From: Owenia fusiformis
Lineage: Eukaryota; Annelida; Polychaeta; Sabellida; Oweniidae
Assembly (NCBI GenBank): GCA_903813345.2
Contig: CAIIXF020000012.1
Coordinates: 33,926,572-33,990,571 of the forward strand
Direction of reading: 5' to 3'
Length of the DNA stretch: 64,000 bases
This document shows positions 56,938-64,000 of this stretch, in pieces. The translations under genes and the position numbers were made by a program. A model generated the notes under the pieces. That model saw only the letters and a list, made by a program, of their open reading frames with translations. It was not told the DNA's origin and did not search any database. The first letter of the stretch is position 1; every line of letters starts with the position of its first letter.

Positions 56938-58336
56938 CCTGTAGATTCACCGAACGCATGAGACTATTATGAGAATTCGTGTCAAAATATTTGACTATTT
57001 GACACTTATAACCAAACAATGTATAAATACATGTATATTGATTTTACTTGACTCCCAATACCACTGACTTAAAATTTATATATTTTGTGTACACGATTCA
57101 TAGGCGTAGCCAGGGGGGGTGTTTTTTCTAGCTTTCGAACAATAGATATGTTTAAAAAACTCAATTTAGTTACCTACCTTATCTTAATTTAATGAAATTT
57201 CAAGTATTGAGAAAGATAATTTTCATTTTTAGAGTGAACGGCATCATTTTTGTGCATTTTGTCATCATTTCCCGAACACTACCTTGTGCAATGGTGAGAT
57301 TTGGATTGCCAAATGTATTGAAAAGTGCGCACTTGTATTTTCAATACAAACGCGTTGATTTGTATTTATAAGTTAGGAATCGCAGTAAGACTATATTATT
57401 AGTCCACCAACTCATTTAAAGATGGCAGTGATATGCAAATATACCAACCAATGACATTTTTATTGGTCAATCAATTTTGATGTGATACATGTATTCACAA
57501 TGCCGTCCGAAGAATTTCCCGGGGTTGCGACTATCACGTAAGAATGGATTTTCCCAACGCGCGCTACTAGGGGGAAATATGTTAAAAATTTAGGTCCTCT
57601 TTGGTGGATTTGAACATATCCGAGAGCCAAATTTGCATCATTCAATACAAAACTCTCTTAAAAAATTTCTGGAAATTTCTTTCGTTCGTGAACAACTTTC
57701 AATCCTCAGTCTAAATATGGCTTTTCAAGGTTCAACACCCGACTTTAAATGGACCTTCATGCTTAGTTCGAAAATAGATAGAGAAGCCATGAAACCGATC
57801 TAGACTAAATTCCTTTGGAACAACAATCAATCAAACGATCCAAAGATGTTAATTGTTAATCCTTATCAATTTCCAGTTCCACACATTACCCGAGCAAATT
57901 ACAATATCTTTAACAGCATGTTGGTTTTTCACTTCTCACAAGTTTACCTTTCCCTGGGGAAGATTTACTGTTGAAAGGACCATTTGGTGAACTACAAGTT
58001 ATCATGATAAAACAGGCTCAGCTAGTTGAAACAAAATTCCTGTTATCCTGGTCTTAAATATATGTACCATTGAATTTGTGATCCGTATAAAAACATCATT
58101 TTACAAGAGAAAATCCAAAACAGTTAAATCTAATTCATGAAAAACACGAACGCTTGAAATTAAGAATTGTAGTCCTTTAAATGAACCTTAATGACCTTTG
58201 ATGAACTTCAAGGTTAGGCCTTGAAAACAATCTGAACGCTAACGTGTACATCATCAGTGAAGGTACATCGTCCAACTTCATTGATGAAATGAACACGCAC
58301 GTATCTTAAGTAAGCAATATATTCACATAGTCAATC
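56938..58336. other. Intergenic, with a dispersed-repeat block
   Basis: GGCGTAGCCAGGGGG at about 57103 resembles 34192. About 57685-57775 (GTGAACAACTTTCAATCCTC...) is the inverse of 10700-10810. AACACGCA words near 58292 and 58337 belong to a loose minisatellite that continues after the LINE. No gene is supported. Confidence 0.4.
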
Positions 58337-58345
58337 AACACGCAT

Positions 58346-59988
58346 AAAATTAAAAGTTAGGGTGAATGGTACAACTTCAATAAATTCAGATACTCTATAT
58401 GACAATATTGATGGGACAATGGAAGGGATTCTAGGGACAGGAGGAAGGGATTTAGGGGGGTTTGACAAAGGAGTAATAAATTGTGGGGTTCCTCAAGGGT
58501 CAATATTAGGTCCCCTTCTTACTTTATATCAATGACCTAGCCGATGCAGTTTTAAATAGCACTCTGTACCTTTATGCTGATGATAGCTCAATTTTTCTAC
58601 CTGTCAAAAAGGAGGACTCAGTTCATGAAACTTATCTAAAACTCCAAAGCGATGTTAATAGAATAGAGATCTGGTCAAAGACTTGGAAATTAAAATTTAA
58701 GACAAGTAAAAGTAAGGAAGTGTTTTTCCAGTCCAAAACTAGAACTCCAATTGCTCAAATTCCTATTGTGTTAAATGGTGACTCTATCCCTTTCACCAAT
58801 AGTCACAAACATCTTGGACTTATTTTAGACAAGGCTTTAAACTTTGAAGAACACATTAACAGTATAATTGTTAAATGTAACAGGATGTTGAACCCACTTA
58901 TGGCACTAAAACATAACTTAAGATCACAACATCTAGAGAAGATTTATATGGCATTTATACTACCTCACTTAGAATATGGGAATATCATTTTTGATTGTGC
59001 AAACTTAAATTTACTTTCTAAATTGGATAGTATTCAGTATAGGGCAGCATTGATTGTCAGTGGATGTACCCAAGGTACAAATGCAACCAAAGTCACCTCA
59101 TGCTTAGGTTGGAGGTCCCTAGGGGCCAGGAGGGATGAAAAGAAACTATTGTTTACTTATGACGTCATAAATAACAACAAAATGCCTTCCTATGTAAACC
59201 AGGCCTTTTCCTTATATAGAAATCATAATGTAATGAATAATGGAAATCGGTTACGCAGAGTCAGATCTTTTAGAATACCAGCTCACTGTAAGGCCAAGAT
59301 CAGAAAGGGTACAGTGATATCTTGTATAACAGCATGGGAGAAACTGCCTGGTGATTTGAAAGCTATCCAATCTAGAAATTGTTTTAAGTTTAACCTGAGG
59401 AAACGTATTCAAAATTCTAAAATAAAGCTACCTACTCCAAAACTGCATCTTGATAGGAAGACTGAATCAACTTTGAATAAGACTCGATGTGACTTTATTT
59501 TTAGGCAGCATTTATTCAAACATAATTTTAGAAACATTGATATTCCAAGTTGTAATTGTGGCTTTAGATCACAGTCTACAATGCACCTATTATTACACTG
59601 CCCTCTATTCATTGTTCAGCGAAACTTGTTTTTGGAAGAACTTGGGGAACTGCCATCCTTTGATTTAACCGTGTTTGGTCAACTCAGACAGCAAGACAGG
59701 GTAAATTATTTGTTAAACGGTGATTGCTCATTATCGTATCTGACAAATCAGAAAATTGTTGAAATGACTGCAGGTTTTCTGCAGTTAATTGTTACTATTT
59801 TAAATGAGTAAGTTTTTATTTTTATATACTGTTCTGCATTACCGAGTTGATCCTTAAATCTCATTGCAACTTCACTTTACATTATATAAATTCTTGACTA
59901 CCAGGGCCAATAATGCATTGCTTCGGCCCTTGCTGTGTTTGTAATTTGTTTTGTTTAAATGATAATAAAAAAACTTTAAACCTAAAAA
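58346..59988 (+). mobile_element. 5'-truncated LINE, fairly young, AACACGCAT target duplication
   Basis: The insertion begins within the RT domain and ends with an A-rich tail near 59988. AACACGCAT lies on both sides (58337-58345 and 59989-59997), which would be a 9-bp TSD. The local sequence already contains AACACGCAT-like repeats (60020-60100), so that match may partly be chance. The 3' 1.28 kb of coding sequence is uninterrupted. Confidence 0.75.
58470..59811 (+). pseudogene. LINE reverse transcriptase C-terminal half
   Basis: Begins CGVPQGSILGPLL, then a one- or two-base frameshift near 58525. It continues in one open frame with YINDLADAV, the catalytic YADD box (about 58573), the LGLILDKALNFEEHI block, the PHLEYGNIIFD and SGCTQGTNATKV segments, and a C-terminal CNCG...HLLLHCPLF knuckle. 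The natural stop is at 59809-59811. The N-terminal endonuclease and RT fingers are missing by truncation, so it cannot mobilise itself. Its layout matches the fragment at 25332-25990. Confidence 0.8.
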
Positions 59989-59997
59989 AACACGCAT

Positions 59998-61044
59998 CTC
60001 AACAATCAACAAGCAAATCACAAATCAACACGCATATCATTGGTCAACACATATATCAACAATAAACACGCATATCAACAATAAACACGCATACCAATAA
60101 TGGACTCACATCATCAAAATCAAATATACCGGTAATGTAATGTTTTTATCTCCGTGACTATTGTTATTAAAATATTAAATTGAAGTATATATACATACTT
60201 TAGTCTTAATAACAATTCATAACTGATAGTGAGTCATATTTATGTATCTGGTGTAATTACTTTGATTTATTGAAAGACAATTCGAGTTGTGAACTTCAGG
60301 CTAAGATTAGACTAAGATATACACTCCCCTCCATTAGTCTGGAACCGAAATTCACCATTTTAAGCCAGGTAATGTTTGGGAATTTAAACAAAGACGTTTT
60401 TTATCCTTTTCTGAACTACTGTGATTAAAAAACGAGATTAACATTGTAACATTGACAGGCTTTCATATGCTATGAAATGATTACTTCCAGTTACCAAACT
60501 TATGGCGGGAAGGGTACCACCAAAGCATTAAAAGGGCAACCCACTTAGCGGCAAAGTGGACAAAACTATTAGTATGTATATAATTTTCTGTGATGTTTAT
60601 TTTATTGACAGATATCGACCTACATTAAGTAGGATTCATTCCGTATAAATTGGCCCGATTATTGCTAGAATAACCCTAGATTGATACCCAAAAACTGAAA
60701 GGTTTAATGAACATCCAATATAAGGTACAAATAGAGTACTGCGCATGCGTAATGTTTCAATGACCAGATAAATCAAAAATTTGATTTACTAAGACATCGA
60801 ACGTAGTCAAATCGAAATGAAGTGCAAGTATGTTGAAGGTTTGGGATTAGTTTTAGAAAACATGGCTTGGATGTATGTCATAAATATTACTGCAGAAATC
60901 ACTGGGCCACTTATTGCTGGAAAACAGCATTTATTGCGGAAAATATATAGCACCCAATAACGTAAAACTAATGAAGGCGATTTTGCTATCAGGTTGAAAC
61001 AGTCTCGACGTACAATTTCCCAGGAAAGCAGTTTATTTTGATCG
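59998..61044. other. Intergenic with AACACGCAT minisatellite and a TACACTCCCCTCCATTAGT word
   Basis: ATCAACACGCATATC-like words repeat at 59990-60110. TACACTCCCCTCCATTAGTC at about 60320 resembles TACACTCCCCTTCATAAGTA at about 63534, and a worn inverse (GGACTAATGGAAGCCTGGA) lies near 61385. This suggests an old transposon of about 1.07 kb that contains the MITE at 61045. A minus-strand frame at 60807-61112 has no domain. Confidence 0.4.
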
Positions 61045-61349
61045 CAAGGAGGATTGGCTCCCAGAGTGCACCACCGATATTCTGTCCCATATATGGGTAT
61101 GTCGTAATACAAAATTCGAATTCAAACAGCCGCCATTTTGTTCACTTCAACATTTAAATCGTGAATTTTGGTCTTATTTCCAAACGAAAAATTCCAAAAC
61201 TCACAAGAAACGATCGAGATATTGGTTCGAATCTTTTGAACTGTTTATTTTGAATTTATAGTCGGTTTTAATTTCAGAAAATAACGACATTTCGACGTTT
61301 TCATTGTTGGAAAATATCGAGTTTCGATCCTGGGAGCCAATCCTCCTTG
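61045..61349. mobile_element. MITE with CAAGGAGGATTGG ends and perfect 9-bp TSD, copy 2
   Basis: CAAGGAGGATTGGCTCCCAG at the left and CTGGGAGCCAATCCTCCTTG at the right are exact inverses over 20 bases. TTTTGATCG lies on both sides (61036-61044 and 61350-61358). The interior is the inverse of 8432-8724, including AACGACATTTCGACGTTTTC. Intact ends and TSD suggest a younger insertion than copy 1. Confidence 0.9.
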
Positions 61350-61808
61350 TTTTGATCGTAAGAGAAAAGGTTACAGGAGTTAAGGACTAATGGAAGCCTG
61401 GAATGAGTTTAGGCGTTATGGATGGGGTACTACAATTATATTAAGAGAAAATAAATTCAACACCCTTTAAATTACCAAATCCATCAAGAAAAGAGCTCCT
61501 CACAGTGAGATGTTTTTAGAAACAAATTAAACGTATCTACTGTCATAACACGGTATTGTAATAAGCGATATTAATGAAGCTTTATCATGATTTGGATATA
61601 TAATCTTTAAAAACATGCACATGCTGTAGTCGGGTTTAAATTCATAAATGCAGCGGAGGCAATCATCGATGTACGTGACATTGGATAAAGGCCGTCCCCC
61701 GATAAATTAAGCTCTACGACTTAATCTGGAAGCTAGCTCATTATCACAAAACAAATGAAATTGTGAAATAAACGAACAGGTGTTGTTTTGGAATAAACAA
61801 CCACGATC
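61350..61808. other. Upstream region of the receptor exon
   Basis: No repeat of note beyond the TTTTGATCG target duplication and the worn transposon end near 61385. The promoter of the receptor gene may lie here, but no clear TATA or initiator can be defended. Confidence 0.3.
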
Positions 61809-62026
61809 ATGCCAAGAGAAGATACGATAATCCAAACTAAACTTAGTTTGTTTTCATTAGTTTTTATTTTGGCGCAACGGACTGCAATGAGTGTTGAAAT
61901 AAAAGTTGCATTATTTGCCCCTCGTGAACACAAGGATTATAATGCATCTAGTAGTTTAGGGGCAGTGAGTTTGGCTTTAGAAGACATACGGGCGAATGAA
62001 TCATTACTTGCTGGTCACAACCTTAC
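61809..62026 (+). CDS. First coding exon of a receptor with a periplasmic-binding-like ligand domain (partial)
   Basis: From the ATG at 61809 the frame encodes a signal peptide (LSLFSLVFILA core), then VEIKVALFAPREHKDYNAS and AVSLALEDIRANESLLAGHNLT. It runs into a good donor, AC|GTAAGT at 62027. The order beta-strand (IKVALFAP), loop, helix (GAVSLALEDI) and GHNLT is characteristic of the start of the ANF-receptor ligand-binding fold. That fold is used by natriuretic-peptide-type receptor guanylate cyclases, and also by metabotropic glutamate and GABA-B receptors. The GHNLT ending and spacing favour the guanylate-cyclase group. NAS, NES and NLT are possible N-glycosylation sites. Later exons were not found within the remaining 2 kb, so the gene continues outside the window. 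Confidence 0.7.
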
Positions 62027-62289
62027 GTAAGTAGAAACTTCCTTAAGTTTAAATAATTTAAACCAGCAATTGGTACTAGAGAAATTATGCTTGTCTCTAG
62101 GCTTTTACTTCAGATACGCTCCATCTTGACGCTTGACTTGGTGTTGAATTATACTGGCATTTTTAGGCTTGACTTGGATGTGACATTTCTCAATCTTAAG
62201 ACTTGTATTGGTATTACATTGCTTATCATGAGTTTTGACTTGATACGATATCGCTCAACTTCATTTAATTAGTCTTGTGGCACTAACCG

Positions 62290-62790
62290 ATCTCAACTTT
62301 GACTGGGCGTGACATGGATCGATCATGAGGCTTGACTAGGATGTGACATTTTTCAATTTTTATGCTTGACTTGGTGTGATATTACTCGATCTTTATGCTT
62401 GACTTGGTGTGATATTACTCGATCTTTAGGCTTGACTTGGTGTGATATTACTCGATCTTTAGGCTTGACTTGGTGTGATATTACTCGATCTATGCTTGAC
62501 TTGGTGTGATATTACTCGATCTTTAGGCTTGACTTGGTGTGATATTACTCGATCTTTATGCTTGACTTGGTGTGATATTACTCAATCTTTAGGCTTGACT
62601 TGGTGTGATATTACTCGATCTTAAGGCTTGACTTGGTGTGATATTACTCGATATTTATGCTTGACTTGGTGTGATATTACTCGATCTTTAGGCTTGACTT
62701 AGGGTGAAAAGTCTGACTTGATTAGACACTTTTCAATCCCACGGCTTGACAAGGCGTGACATTCCTCAATTACAAGGCTTGACTTGGATG
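62290..62790. repeat. 33-bp minisatellite in the receptor intron
   Basis: About 12-14 units of GCTTGACTTGGTGTGATATT followed by ACTCGATCTTTAG. The centre (about 62390-62700) is nearly uniform; the edges are worn. It starts about 260 bases after the splice donor at 62027. Confidence 0.9.
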
Positions 62791-64000
62791 GAAATTGATC
62801 AAATATAGTTTTTGCCAATTATATATTCAAACATTTGTCGTTTTCTCAATTTATGAAAGTTACGAAAGTACAAAGTTACTGTAAAACTTCTAAATATGCT
62901 TCATCAGGTCAGTATGACATCTGTGTTGGCGTATTTAAGTCACTACCTACACAATTGCTCATTTGAGTGGGATACACATCATTTTTTCTTAACAATCGCT
63001 AAAATTATGAATAACGATACTTGTACTTGTATAGATCAAACATGATTGGGGTCCGTATCTCTCTCAGAAGTATATTTTAGAAAGTACACTAAAACCTTTT
63101 CTGAAGAAACAAGTATGCCGAAAACAATCAAGGCATTTAAAAAGCTTTAACGTGCTTATAAACTTGGGTGTTGGGTTTGCAAACCTTTTTGGGGAGTGTA
63201 GAAAAGTCGTCTAAATAAAACGTTACAGACGGAATCCTTAAAAAGTGATTTTTAATAATTTTAACTTCAGATGTGACAAATCATCAATGATAAGAATGTC
63301 TGATCATTTTATTTTGCTGGGTTCATTTTATTACAATAAATCTAACTTACTTTTGAACTCTTATTTTGTTTTCAAAAAGAAATTAATGTCCACTATTCTA
63401 TACTTATGTTTGTGATTTATGAATAGAAAATGATAACTGAATAACGGCTATAACAGACGATGTATGTAAGTATTGAGTTCAAATATGTTTGCGCGCCTTC
63501 CCATATATAGGATTGGACTTCTTGATGCTATACTACACTCCCCTTCATAAGTATGACAATCGAAACTTTCCATGAATACCATACTAAAGTCTATCAATGT
63601 ATGAATCTTTTAATTTTGCTCCTTTGTTATATTAGAGAGATTTTGCAGCTCACTTATAGCATTTTTATTTTTCACGTGTATAACGTATGAAGCGTTTGAT
63701 TATATCCTCATATTATATTGCGCAATCCTATACGTCCATAAGCTTGATATTCTTAGAGTGTCGACTTTTGGCTTGCAACCGAAGATATCTCAAGAAAAGC
63801 CGGAGTTTGCCGAAGATTTTCTTTGCAAACGAAGTTGAATGAGGGTACCACGAATGTGAAGAGGACGTCTCTAATTGGTCAAAAAGAGAGGCTTGGCATT
63901 CTCCGTCAGATTGAATCGGCAAAATTCGGCTGTATGGCTTACATTCGGTTGTATGGCTTAGCTTCGGCTGCATGACCAAACCTCGATTGAATGGAAAAGA
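62791..64000. other. Presumed intron/intergenic, no further exon recognised
   Basis: No frame on the + strand shows continued homology to an ANF-receptor ligand domain. TACACTCCCCTTCATAAGTA at about 63534 resembles a transposon end seen at about 60320. Near 63910-63985 short TTCGGCTGTATGGCTTA repeats occur. The 83-codon minus-strand frame at 63728-63979 reads through these and is not supported. Confidence 0.4.

Overview
The window looks like AT-rich, repeat-loaded nuclear DNA of an animal, most likely a marine invertebrate. I infer this from an animal-type receptor first exon (signal peptide plus start of a natriuretic-peptide/guanylate-cyclase-type ligand-binding region, followed by a canonical GTAAGT donor), from large leucine-rich-repeat (LRR) membrane proteins, and from a mix of LINEs, PIF/Harbinger, mariner and hAT-type elements and Helitron-like repeats. 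The phylum cannot be fixed from the sequence alone. Gene density is very low. No tRNA, rRNA, CRISPR or prokaryotic operon structure was seen.

The main genes are two paralogous receptors on the + strand, at 3361-7167 and 47998-51021. Each is one long exon that encodes a short N-terminus, a long run of LRRs without a cysteine-rich N-cap, a two-cysteine end cap, about 50 Pro/Thr/Gln/Ser heptads that form a mucin-like stalk, one transmembrane helix and a short tail ending in a YxxM/YxxPhi-type motif. They sit in a direct segmental duplication (roughly 1986-11165 and 41730-53405). This duplication also carries shared 5' flank, 3' UTR and an old CAGGGTGACC-type MITE. The copies differ mainly in LRR double units (16 against 10), in the heptad array and in later transposon insertions. 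LRR ectodomain, glycosylated stalk, membrane anchor and phosphotyrosine-type tail together suggest cell-surface recognition or adhesion and signalling. That is inference.

Between the two copies lie nested mobile elements, many with readable ends and target-site duplications (TSDs): an LRR-independent tandem array split by a 2.95-kb foldback element (14590-19050), a MITE with 9-bp TSD that interrupts an otherwise open coding frame (22069-22595), a LINE 3' fragment on the - strand (25003-25990), four copies of a 0.49-kb ACACCCCAG-ended family, Helitron/Helentron-like repeats with an SGNH-hydrolase fragment (28153-32047), a mariner relic (34507-35591), a PIF/Harbinger element with a three-exon broken transposase (36568-40196) and a broken LINE (42130-46360).

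The right end holds a coding-looking frame broken by two stops (55820-56937), a possible transmembrane exon just before it (55064-55215), a fairly fresh 5'-truncated LINE (58346-59988) and the first exon of a receptor gene (61809-62026) whose intron contains a 33-bp minisatellite. The rest of that gene lies outside the window.
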